A stretch of 33,534 nt of DNA from Verrucomicrobiota bacterium (GTDB lineage Bacteria; Verrucomicrobiota; Kiritimatiellia; SS1-B-03-39; UBA6053). The notes below the pieces were generated by a model, which saw only the letters and a program-made list of their open reading frames with translations, did not search any database and was not told the origin of the DNA. The number at the start of each line of letters is the position of its first letter. Within the stretch, counting starts at the first letter, position 1. Location: assembly GCA_020831635.1 (NCBI GenBank), contig JAFIGC010000049.1, positions 1 through 33,534 on the forward strand. Reading direction: 5' to 3'. The translations under genes were made by a program, and so were the position numbers. This document shows positions 1-6,215 of this stretch, one piece after another.

Positions 1-397
1 TAAGTGAGTTTTGTTGACTATCAATGACTTATGTCGAATTTAAAAGGAAGTTAGGCTAAAAACGATTTTAAGATACCTGGAAGGCGCTCCGACAGAACGA
101 CTCATGCCCGGATAACCCCCAAATTTAAAACATGCCAGAGATGCCTTGAAATCATTCTGTGGGTGCCGGTCATTTTCAGCCCGTTCGAACGAGACGGCCA
201 GCGAAGGAGGTGTTCAGCCGGTCGTGTTTCCTGCTGGTCACGGACAGCCGGGGATGCAGACACTGGGAAGAGAAGCCGAGTTACCCAAATCCTTTCGAGG
301 GACAGCCGACACGAGCAACCGACATGAACAACAGGACGTCCGGCCTCAGCCGGTCTTTCTTCTCTTCTAATCGCCGCCGAAGGCAAGGCGATTTAAG

Positions 398-422
398 AGT
401 AATATACCGTAGGTATATTACT
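398..422. repeat. Perfect 11-bp inverted repeat with 3-nt loop
   Basis: AGTAATATACC (398-408) and its exact complement GGTATATTACT (412-422) flank the loop GTA. There is no T-run behind it on either strand, so it is not a standard terminator. It lies four bases before the first 22-bp palindrome, which suggests that both belong to one cis-acting site such as an origin hairpin or protein-binding site. Confidence 0.75.
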
Positions 423-425
423 AAG

Positions 426-447
426 GACTAACAGGATCCTGTTAGTC
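426..447. repeat. 22-bp palindrome, copy 1 (perfect)
   Basis: The halves GACTAACAGGA and TCCTGTTAGTC are exact complements, giving 11 bp per arm with no loop. The outer arms GACTAAC/GTTAGTC are shared with the other three copies. It has the size of a dimeric protein-binding site. Confidence 0.75.
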
Positions 448-470
448 GACTTAAAAAGTTACGACAAATG

Positions 471-492
471 GACTAACGGAATGGAATTAGTC
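471..492. repeat. 22-bp palindrome, copy 2
   Basis: It begins GACTAACGGAA and ends ATTAGTC, so one outer position is mismatched compared with copies 3 and 4. Length and arm spacing are the same as in the other copies. Confidence 0.65.
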
Positions 493-596
493 GGATCGCT
501 GTTTTCTCTAGGGAATTCCACGGATCGGCTGTTTGGGGTCCTGCAGCGGCTGTTACGTAAGTGGCCCTGATGTACATTCGAGACATCTCAAAAATC

Positions 597-618
597 GACT
601 AACGGAATTGAGTTAGTC
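597..618. repeat. 22-bp palindrome, copy 3
   Basis: Arms GACTAAC and GTTAGTC are separated by GGAATTGA. It is identical to copy 4 over all 22 bases and lies in the first unit of the 113-bp duplication. Confidence 0.75.
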
Positions 619-709
619 TTGGGCTATAAGGCGTTGGGTATCATCTGTTTACTACTCGAAATTCTGTATAGTTTTCATAAGTACTTGGTATCACGCATTA
701 TTCAAAATC

Positions 710-731
710 GACTAACGGAATTGAGTTAGTC
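710..731. repeat. 22-bp palindrome, copy 4
   Basis: It is identical to copy 3, exactly 113 bases downstream, although the sequence around it has diverged to roughly 80% identity. That contrast suggests the palindrome itself is under selection. Confidence 0.75.
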
Positions 732-1004
732 TTCGGATGTAAGCCGTTGGGCGTCATGCGTTTACTACTCAAAAATACGTATAGTTTTTATAAGTATTTG
801 ATAACACGGACACTTACGCTGGAATTTGTCGGTATTTTCGTGATATCTAAATAAAAAGTGTATAGGTGTATGTATAAAAACCCCACAAGGAACGAGGACT
901 CAGGCCCGCAACTATGGCCGGTCTCTGGCTCGCATTCAAGCGGTGCGGTTTGGGTAGGGCTGGCGCGTGTGCCAATGGGGCCTCGATCAACGAAAGGAGA
1001 GGAA

Positions 1005-1294
1005 GTGAAGACACCGCTGAAGAGCATATGGGCGTTCGCGCCCTGTTACTCGGAACACACGATCCGCCGCTATCTCCTGTGGTGCGCCGAACTCGTGGAG
1101 GACACGCTGGAGGCTCCACAAACCATTGCGGCACTGAACATGGCCAAAAGGTACAGCGACGGCAAGGAAACCGGCCAAGCCGACGAAGGGGAGGCCCTGC
1201 CTGTTACGCGGCGGCCAGCCGGCTGTTCCCGGTCCTTGCAGCCGCGCATCCCGCCACGATGGTGGGCCTGCGCGTAATGCACGGCCCCGTGTGA
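1005..1294 (+). pseudogene. Frameshifted paralogue of the gene at 1840 (phage-type protein)
   Basis: A GTG start at 1005 follows an AAGGAG ribosome binding site. The product begins MKTPLKSIWAFAPCYS and continues with RRYLLWCAELVEDTLE and an ALNMAKRYSDG stretch, closely matching the N-terminus and the KRYLLWCAD region of the gene at 1840 but lacking about 43 residues between them. The starting frame ends at 1277. From about 1190 the plausible coding sequence (CYAAASRLFPVLAAAHPATM) lies in another frame and ends in a TGA at 1292-1294 that overlaps the next start. A one-base indel near the GGGG at about 1188 explains this. Similar LWCA-type domains occur in many phage and prophage proteins of unknown function, as I recall them. 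No function is assigned. Confidence 0.5.
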
Positions 1295-1634
1295 TCGTTG
1301 TCGCGGACACCAAGCTGTTCAACGTCCCTTATATGACGGACACGAGCTTGTGGTCTTCGCACACGGGTACGCGGAGTGGGCGGATTTAGCCGCCCGGTAT
1401 CGGGAGGCGTACAACGCGGATCAGGAGACCGGCATTCCCTACCGACAGGAGTCCATGCGCTCCTTGCTGGCGGGCGACGCGCTGCGCGACAGATGCACGG
1501 GCACCGAGCTTATGCTGCTGGCGGGTCCCACGTTCGTGGTCGAACTGTGTTACCATGAGAAGTCGGGGATGACACCCTGCCCGGGTGACCCGAACAAGGT
1601 GCTGGCGCTGATGAAAATGGGTGCCGAGGGCTGA
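1291..1634 (+). pseudogene. Small unknown element gene, probably frameshifted
   Basis: A GTG at 1291 overlaps the TGA of the preceding gene and opens with VIVVADTKLFNVPYMTD, but this frame closes near 1388. A second frame, readable from a GTG at 1350 to 1634, gives a protein-like sequence containing VVFAHGYAEWADLAARYREA and ending LALMKMGAEG. Joining the two near 1332 gives about 113 residues. Without the repair, the intact product would be the 94-residue piece from 1350. I do not recognise the family. The overlap with the previous stop matches the translational coupling used throughout this cassette. Confidence 0.45.
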
Positions 1635-1654
1635 TTACAGATATGGTTGACCTG

Positions 1655-1736
1655 GGGGGTCCGCTGCACATTTCAATTTCAAAAAACACTGTAAAACTTG
1701 GGTTTTGTGCGAGTTGTTTTGCGCGGACCCCCTTTT
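1655..1736 (+). ncRNA. Possible structured RNA or terminator: 10-bp perfect inverted repeat closing a 58-nt loop, then TTTT
   Basis: GGGGGTCCGC (1655-1664) is exactly complementary to GCGGACCCCC (1723-1732), which is followed by TTTTCTC. The enclosed stretch is AT-rich and contains a smaller inverted repeat, AAAAC/GTTTT. It lies in the 205-base gap between two plus-strand genes (1634 and 1840). It may be a long-loop terminator, a small RNA or a protein-binding site. Confidence 0.4.
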
Positions 1737-1839
1737 CTCGCTGTAATTGGGGCTCGCTGTATCTGTGTCGGGTCCCGCGAGAATCACTATACAAAAACCG
1801 AAAACAACCACATGAAGCGGTCGTGATGGTGGTGCGACC

Positions 1840-2367
1840 ATGAAAACGACGCTGAATGAGATACGACGGCACAGCCCCTGCTACTCGAGCTGGGTCAATC
1901 TGTTGAAACATCTGGGCAAAACGAAACCTGATGGCACGCCGCTGTCGTTACTGACCATACTGGAGAGCAACGGGTTCCAGGACACGCTCTGGTGCCTCAG
2001 AGCCGTGAAAGGGCACGACCGGACGATAAAGCGCTACCTGCTATGGTGCGCTGACAGACTCAGGGACCTAGCGGATACAGAGACCATTGAAATACTCGAC
2101 CGCACGATCGATTTCGTGGACGGACGGGCTTCGCCGCCCGATCTGGACTCGAATTACCGGGTGCGGGCCGACCGAGCGATATACAACGCCTGCTTGGCCT
2201 GCGTCTACGACTGGAGCGATGTGCGCGCCCCTTACGTCGTATCGGTTTGTGCCAACGCAGCTCAAGGGCCGACCGCGTCCGAGCTGACGGCCCAGGCCGA
2301 AGAACTCCGGCGCGTGATTCAGGCGACTGACAACAACCAAGACCCTTACCCGAAGGACCCAACATGA
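1840..2367 (+). CDS. Phage-type protein with an LWCA motif, unknown function
   Basis: The 175-residue product starts at an ATG with only a weak upstream ribosome binding site. It has an N-terminal block beginning SPCYSSWVNLLKHLGKT, then LSLLTILESNGFQDTLWCLRA, then RTIKRYLLWCADRLRDLAD, followed by an alanine-, cysteine- and tyrosine-containing part and a charged helix at the C-terminus (ELTAQAEELRRVIQ). From memory, this order matches a domain common in phage and prophage proteins, where the middle block is often followed by Ala-rich helical repeats. No enzymatic motif is seen. Its stop overlaps the next ATG (ATGA), so the two are translationally coupled. The broken gene at 1005 is a shortened paralogue. 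Confidence 0.75.
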   Translation: MKTTLNEIRRHSPCYSSWVNLLKHLGKTKPDGTPLSLLTILESNGFQDTLWCLRAVKGHDRTIKRYLLWCADRLRDLADTETIEILDRTIDFVDGRASPPDLDSNYRVRADRAIYNACLACVYDWSDVRAPYVVSVCANAAQGPTASELTAQAEELRRVIQATDNNQDPYPKDPT

Positions 2368-2978
2368 TTGCCATAAAAGAGCTGGCCGAATTAGTGCCCG
2401 AAAACTGCGTGCTCGGCGACATCCGAGGAGACAAAGACGAGCTATGGCTCACGCTGTGGCCCGACTGGACCTCGACGGTGACCTCACACAAGATGAAGCT
2501 GCGGCTCGTCTACGACACCGAGGGTCACGTACGCGAGGACCAAGAGCCCTATAGCTCCACGCTGCTGCCCTCGGATCACGAGGAGCGGAGGGCCCGCATA
2601 CGGCGTGTAAACGAGCAACTGGGACAAGCGGAAGCGGATGAACGTACGCTGAATCTCCAAGCGCTGGAACAGTCTCGAAGCGTCCTGCGCAAATGGACGG
2701 GCTCGCATGATCCTGCCGACCACCTGGAGCTCCTGCTGGAGATAGGACGCAGGCTCGGCAATGCTCCCGAAGATACCAAGGAACTGAAGGACCGCGCACA
2801 CGAGCTGGGAACAAGGCTTGCACGCATGCCCGACAACCAGGGCTGGTATCTGCTGTACCAGCCGCTCCAGGAGCTCGACGGCCTGACCCTGAAGCAATGG
2901 CTCGACACTGGTCACCCCATTGATCGCGCGGAACAAGTGGTGGCTCAAGCCGAGAGCCGTATCGGGGGCACGGTATGA
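2364..2978 (+). CDS. Unknown soluble, charged element protein
   Basis: The 204-residue product is not recognised. An AAGGA motif at a good distance supports the ATG at 2364, which overlaps the previous stop. The N-terminal 60 residues (AIKELAELVPENCVLGDI, LWLTLWPDWTSTV) look like a small folded domain. The middle (about 70-150) is highly charged and helical, with RRVNEQLGQAEADERTLNL and many Glu, Arg and Leu, possibly coiled coil. There are no membrane segments, signal peptide or zinc motifs. The stop overlaps the next ATG (ATGA). Conservation in other elements would be needed to guess a role. Confidence 0.75.
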   Translation: MIAIKELAELVPENCVLGDIRGDKDELWLTLWPDWTSTVTSHKMKLRLVYDTEGHVREDQEPYSSTLLPSDHEERRARIRRVNEQLGQAEADERTLNLQALEQSRSVLRKWTGSHDPADHLELLLEIGRRLGNAPEDTKELKDRAHELGTRLARMPDNQGWYLLYQPLQELDGLTLKQWLDTGHPIDRAEQVVAQAESRIGGTV

Positions 2979-3433
2979 GCACGGACGATCTGGAGCTGGA
3001 GGCCATGCTGAACCACACCCATAAGTCCGGGATCGCGGAAGGACTCAGAAGGGCGGGTAACCACGTGATGGAGGCGGCCAAGGACTCCTTTGAACGCTTC
3101 GGCGCTGAAGAGCGGCAGACCCCGCGTCTGCGTCACCTCGCGAACTAGCTGTATGTCAAGGCACACGACGCGGATCCCGGGCCACCCGAACCCGATAACG
3201 AGGCGTTCGATGGCCACATCGACACGCCGGACCACACTCCAGTGCCGCCGCCGACGCTATTGCGTCCCGAGCACGGCAACGAAGCTGGCGAGCCGTGCGC
3301 CGGGTGCATGCACCTGAACAACTCCCCCACGGCCTGGTGGTGTGGCAAGGCCGGGTGCACGTGTGATCGCACGGCGCACGCGAACCAAGCGGACTGCCGT
3401 GAGGTCGATGCCGCGGACGAGGACTCGGTATGA
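2975..3433 (+). pseudogene. Cys-rich element gene interrupted by an in-frame TAG at 3146
   Basis: Starting at the ATG that overlaps the previous stop, the frame reads 57 residues ending RLRHLAN, meets TAG at 3146-3148, and continues open in the same frame for 94 more codons to a TGA at 3431-3433 that overlaps the next gene's ATG. The downstream part contains a cysteine cluster, CAGCMHLNNSPTAWWC followed by CTCDRTAHANQADC, of a type that often binds zinc. The conserved coupling at both ends indicates that the original gene ran from 2975 to 3433 (152 codons with the TAG counted). A GAG or CAG to TAG change would explain the break. Stop readthrough or reinitiation are alternatives. Confidence 0.65.
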
Positions 3434-4104
3434 AAAAAGAAAAAGCCACGGGAAACTTACAGTGGGAAGGCGATCAGCTGATGCAAGAGTGGCGTGTGAA
3501 GGAAGAGGTTCCAGCCACCGACGCAAGAGGCATCCGGTTTACAAGGTACTCCGAGTACAAAGAGTGGAGAGCTGTGCCCCGAGTCAACGCCGCCGCTCAA
3601 CGAGACTTCGGTGAAGCATATGGTCCGGGAGATAAAAAAATGAAGTGCCCGTGGTGTTCAGAGCGGATCAGCACATTGAACAGCGACTTTGGCCGCTGTC
3701 CACATTGTGACAGTTGCATCGTCAGAGTAGGCGGACACCTTGAACGTGACGGGGTGTTCCACGCTTCGAACGCAGAGGCCGCTGAGTCGGAGGGCTGTGC
3801 TCCCGATCCACTATCTAAGCTAATCACCCGAACATGGATTAAAGATCCAGAAACAGAGTTCGCCATCGAGGTTGAGTACTGGAGTAACGGAAAGAGAGTC
3901 GTAGTGAACGAGTTCGTCCCCGGTAAGGGTTTCGCTGTACCCAACAACTCATGCCCCGACTCGTCGGAGGGGCGCACGGGTGACAGATGCCCCGCCTGTC
4001 GCGGGATCGGCGGCGTAGGCCCTCATGTGTGCGGCATGTGCGAAGGATCCGGAGTCAAAGGCAAGCGTCCCGGGACCGCTGACAAGGAGGTGTCCGATGA
4101 GTAG
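3430..4104 (+). CDS. Double zinc-ribbon protein of the element
   Basis: The 224-residue product has two cysteine clusters. The first is CPWC followed by CPHC with about 17 residues between (near residues 74-97), a typical zinc ribbon. The second, near the C-terminus, is CPACRGIGG then CGMCEGSG, two CxxCxGxG units as in the zinc domain of DnaJ. The N-terminal 65 residues are charged, and the centre (KDPETEFAIEVEYWSNGKR) looks like a small beta domain. Such proteins are common in phage and satellite genomes, with proposed roles in nucleic-acid binding or folding; none is established here. The start is supported by GAGGA and by overlap with the previous stop, and the end overlaps the next ATG by eight bases. 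Confidence 0.75.
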   Translation: MKKEKATGNLQWEGDQLMQEWRVKEEVPATDARGIRFTRYSEYKEWRAVPRVNAAAQRDFGEAYGPGDKKMKCPWCSERISTLNSDFGRCPHCDSCIVRVGGHLERDGVFHASNAEAAESEGCAPDPLSKLITRTWIKDPETEFAIEVEYWSNGKRVVVNEFVPGKGFAVPNNSCPDSSEGRTGDRCPACRGIGGVGPHVCGMCEGSGVKGKRPGTADKEVSDE

Positions 4105-5005
4105 GGAATCAGACCTGGAGCTCATGTGCTCCTACCGTAGGATGGAGCTGATCCTTGAGCGCTATCACGTGGCGCTGACGTGGCTGTACGCTCCTTACCC
4201 TCGGGAGAGGAACTATACAGACACGATGCTGGAGTGGTGCGGGCCCGCTGTGGAGATGGACGACCCGCCGTTCCTGAAGCTGGAGTGCCTGCGCATGCAC
4301 GGGTGGTGGCAGCAGCCCGACTCGCTGTTCCGTCCCATGTCCGGGGGCGGGCCTGAAGATTGTGGAAACCAGGCAGGAAGAAGCCCTGATACTGGCGGTG
4401 CCCGGCGGCTTTACGGGATGTGTGAAATGGGGGGGCAGGCCACTGAAGTGGCCATTGCCCCCCCTGTGGGTTGTCACCGGAGATCCACCGACCTCGCCTT
4501 TGCGATCAGGGTCGGCAAACTCTTTCCTTGGTGCTGTGACGCCATTTTCTTGGCGCATTTCAGAAGGGCCCGGCTACGTCGCTTGCTCAGGGTCATTCTC
4601 GTCCACCAGTGCTCTGGTTTTTCGACTTTGTCACTGTCGATATACTGGTGGTCGTGGATCATTTTCGCGAAAAGCCCGGTCTTGTCAGCCGGAAAGTCCA
4701 TGATCTCGCGAGGGTCCATGACCTCCATGTTTTGCAGGAACTTTTCGAACAGCTCCCTCATTTTCTTGACCGTGACGAATCTGAGGGTGTCACCGCCAAA
4801 GCTCTTGTTGAGCTTTCGTTTCGAAACCTCGAACTCGATCCGGGTCCACTTGCCGGGCAGGACATGCCCGGGCATGTCTTTGTGCCTGTCCAGTAGCTCA
4901 AGGCCCTTGTCGTATATCCGCACACGAAATTCGGAACCTTTTAACGTCCCGTATTTAATGCACGACCCGTCCGTCCGGAAAGGGGCGCTTCTCAGTCTCG
5001 GGTAA
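4097..5005 (+). CDS. Small element gene; only the first ~85 codons look coding
   Basis: The ATG at 4097 has a near-perfect AAGGAGG seven bases upstream and overlaps the previous stop. The first 85 or so residues (MSRESDLELMCSYRRMELIL, HVALTWLYAPYPRERNYTDT, LRMHGWWQQPDSLFRPMS) read like a real small protein. After the GGGGG at 4343-4347 the frame becomes Gly/Pro/Cys-rich and runs antisense through the replication gene to 5005, which is not credible as protein. A one-base change in that G-run would end the protein at the TGA at 4354. The true gene is therefore probably 4097-4356, with a frameshift. The function is unknown. Confidence 0.4.
   Translation: MSRESDLELMCSYRRMELILERYHVALTWLYAPYPRERNYTDTMLEWCGPAVEMDDPPFLKLECLRMHGWWQQPDSLFRPMSGGGPEDCGNQAGRSPDTGGARRLYGMCEMGGQATEVAIAPPVGCHRRSTDLAFAIRVGKLFPWCCDAIFLAHFRRARLRRLLRVILVHQCSGFSTLSLSIYWWSWIIFAKSPVLSAGKSMISRGSMTSMFCRNFSNSSLIFLTVTNLRVSPPKLLLSFRFETSNSIRVHLPGRTCPGMSLCLSSSSRPLSYIRTRNSEPFNVPYLMHDPSVRKGALLSLG
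4429..4464. terminator. Strong hairpin between converging operons
   Basis: Seven G (4429-4435) plus CA pair with TG plus seven C (4456-4464). Inside is GGCCAC/GTGGCC (4438-4443, 4448-4453) closed by a TGAA tetraloop, with two unpaired bases (AT) on one side. The stem has about 15 base pairs. There is no T-run, but the position between the plus-strand cassette and the stop of the minus-strand replication gene (4474) suits a two-way transcription barrier. Confidence 0.55.
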
Positions 5006-5484
5006 TTGAGACCGTCCAGCGCAGACTCAAACGCCGGGAATGGCACGTTGATGCAGGTGCCAAACTCGACTTTTTTGAACTTCAGCCTCATATCATCCGG
5101 AGTTTCACGGTACGGATCGATGATCTCGAACAGCTTTTGCACCGCCGCGAACATTGCGTTCTCGCTTTTCACGATCACGCCGTTGTGGGACAGCCCCGAG
5201 TGAAGTCGCGACAAGTTCGCCTTGACCCAGATGATATCGATGTCGTTTTTCACCATCATCTGCACGCGTGTCCGTTTATGGGTCCAGAGCACGCGCTCGT
5301 TGCCCGGATCTCCTCGTCTCTCGTTTCTGAACCACTCGCAATTTCCGGGGTCAGCGTCATGCGCGATCCAAAGGTCGCTGGGGCCGTCCTCCGGGCTGCG
5401 GGTGGACGTGCGCCGTATCTGGCATGACACCAGGCTTAGCTCCACGGTGTCGGGTCCAACGTGTATCAACTCATTCAGAGGCAT
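4474..5484 (-). CDS. Phage/plasmid-type replication initiation protein (putative)
   Basis: The chosen ATG (5484) overlaps the upstream excisionase stop by 14 bases and has GGAG at a suitable distance, giving 336 residues; an in-frame start at 5547 is possible. The C-terminal half contains SEFRVRIYDKGLELLDRHK (about 184-202) followed by KWTRIEFEVSKRKL (about 212-225). This Tyr-x-Lys-Gly then Arg-x-Glu pattern is typical, from family knowledge, of replication initiators of the phage/plasmid II/X and related rolling-circle groups. I see no clear HUH motif, so the catalytic assignment is open. The protein presumably starts replication of the element, perhaps at the palindromes near its left end. 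It forms a minus-strand operon with the excisionase gene. Confidence 0.7.
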   Translation of the reverse strand: MPLNELIHVGPDTVELSLVSCQIRRTSTRSPEDGPSDLWIAHDADPGNCEWFRNERRGDPGNERVLWTHKRTRVQMMVKNDIDIIWVKANLSRLHSGLSHNGVIVKSENAMFAAVQKLFEIIDPYRETPDDMRLKFKKVEFGTCINVPFPAFESALDGLNYPRLRSAPFRTDGSCIKYGTLKGSEFRVRIYDKGLELLDRHKDMPGHVLPGKWTRIEFEVSKRKLNKSFGGDTLRFVTVKKMRELFEKFLQNMEVMDPREIMDFPADKTGLFAKMIHDHQYIDSDKVEKPEHWWTRMTLSKRRSRALLKCAKKMASQHQGKSLPTLIAKARSVDLR

Positions 5485-5803
5485 CGGCGTGCTCCGGCTG
5501 CGGGTGTTTCGGTGTCGCAACGCTTGCGATCCAGGCTTCGATGTCACTTTCCAGGATCCGGCGGGTGTTGCCCCGAATGGTCACGGCCGGAAGTTGGCCG
5601 TCGTTGACCATGCGGTGTACGGTCGAGCGCGAAAGATTTAGCCGATGCGCTGCCGCTGAAAACGTCAGCAACTTCAAGCTCCGCCTTTCGTCAGTTGCCG
5701 GGGCCCGGCCCGTAAGCATTCTGTCAATTCTCTCCAGTGTCTCGGGGTTCGCCTCCAAGATGCGCGCTAGCCTCGATTCGAAATTCAGTAAGTTTTGTGT
5801 CAT
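5471..5803 (-). CDS. Excisionase-type helix-turn-helix protein
   Basis: The ATG at 5803 is preceded by GGAGG at seven bases, a much better start than the longer frame to 6001. The 110-residue product has an N-terminal helical part (residues 1-40) and a MerR/excisionase-type winged HTH (about 46-92): LTFSAAAHRLNLSRSTVHRM, VNDGQLPAVTIRGNTRR, ILESDIEAWI. Proteins of this kind bind attachment-site or operator DNA and steer integrases towards excision, or act as small regulators of phage and plasmid genes. It lies between the integrase and the replication gene, overlapping the latter, so it may link excision with replication. Confidence 0.8.
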   Translation of the reverse strand: MTQNLLNFESRLARILEANPETLERIDRMLTGRAPATDERRSLKLLTFSAAAHRLNLSRSTVHRMVNDGQLPAVTIRGNTRRILESDIEAWIASVATPKHPQPEHADASE

Positions 5804-6215
5804 GGGAAATCCTCCTTCGGGATTTAGGGGTAGCGGCTTAACCTCTCGGCGCCGCTTGATTAGCAGCGAGACCGCCCATGGTCTCTCGTTTACGCGTCCC
5901 CTACGCTCGTACCGGAGAAAGACATTCTCCGCCCTAATCCCACCGTCACACGTCCTCGTGTGAGGGAGGTCACCATCAACGCAACCGTGTGGACATGCCA
6001 CCCCCGGTTCTCAGCTCCCCGTAGCTCGAGTCCTGTAACTGACTCTACCATGCACCTATTCGTACAATGGTTCCGCTATTACACATTCCGCCTGTTTGTT
6101 GCAACAACGAAAAAGCATGATTTTCGCTCCCCGGCTCTTTAGGAGGGTGACACGGTCTGGAAGAGGGTGAGGGGTGTTGTGGTTTGTGTGGTACGTTTGT
6201 GTGCGTTAATCCCAC
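5804..6215 (-). other. Leader region upstream of the excisionase-replication operon, with three hairpins
   Basis: The 412 bases between the integrase stop and the excisionase start hold no credible gene. Three short perfect inverted repeats follow each other: GAGACC/GGTCTC (5868-5873, 5880-5885), GGAGAA/TTCTCC (5914-5919, 5925-5930) and TCACACG/CGTGTGA (5946-5952, 5957-5963). On the minus strand they would lie in the 5' leader of the excisionase transcript and could act as operators or RNA structure. The part 6130-6205 is rich in G and T and unremarkable. Confidence 0.45.

Larger units (their letters stand above)
588..812. repeat. Tandem 113-bp direct repeat (two units)
   Basis: Units 588-700 and 701-812 align without gaps. 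Each has the 22-bp palindrome near its left end, followed by conserved blocks such as CGTTGGG, GTTTACTACTC, GTATAGTTTT and ATAAGTA. By hand comparison the part outside the palindrome is roughly 80% identical. This is an iteron-like arrangement, compatible with an origin of replication, a partition centromere or a multi-operator regulatory region. Confidence 0.7.
1..1004. other. Gene-free, palindrome-rich region of the element
   Basis: No convincing gene lies here: the open frames are short, overlap each other on both strands and lack ribosome binding sites or recognisable domains. The part from about 380 to 860 is AT-richer than the rest and holds one strong hairpin, four copies of a 22-bp palindrome and a 113-bp tandem duplication, listed separately. 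Because the element encodes a replication protein, an origin, a partition site or a regulatory hub is the natural guess. Nothing in bases 1-380 was recognised. Confidence 0.6.

Noticed and set aside
146-431. Small overlapping frames on both strands near the left end
   Set aside because: No ribosome binding sites, domains or coupling; their composition is Arg/Ser/Pro noise.
426-731. The repeated palindromes as a CRISPR array
   Set aside because: Spacing is irregular, the flanking sequence is itself duplicated and no cas gene is present.
2975-4104. Reassignment of TAG as a sense codon in the element
   Set aside because: TAG ends the zinc-ribbon gene at its overlap with the next start and also ends the integrase, so it works as a stop here.
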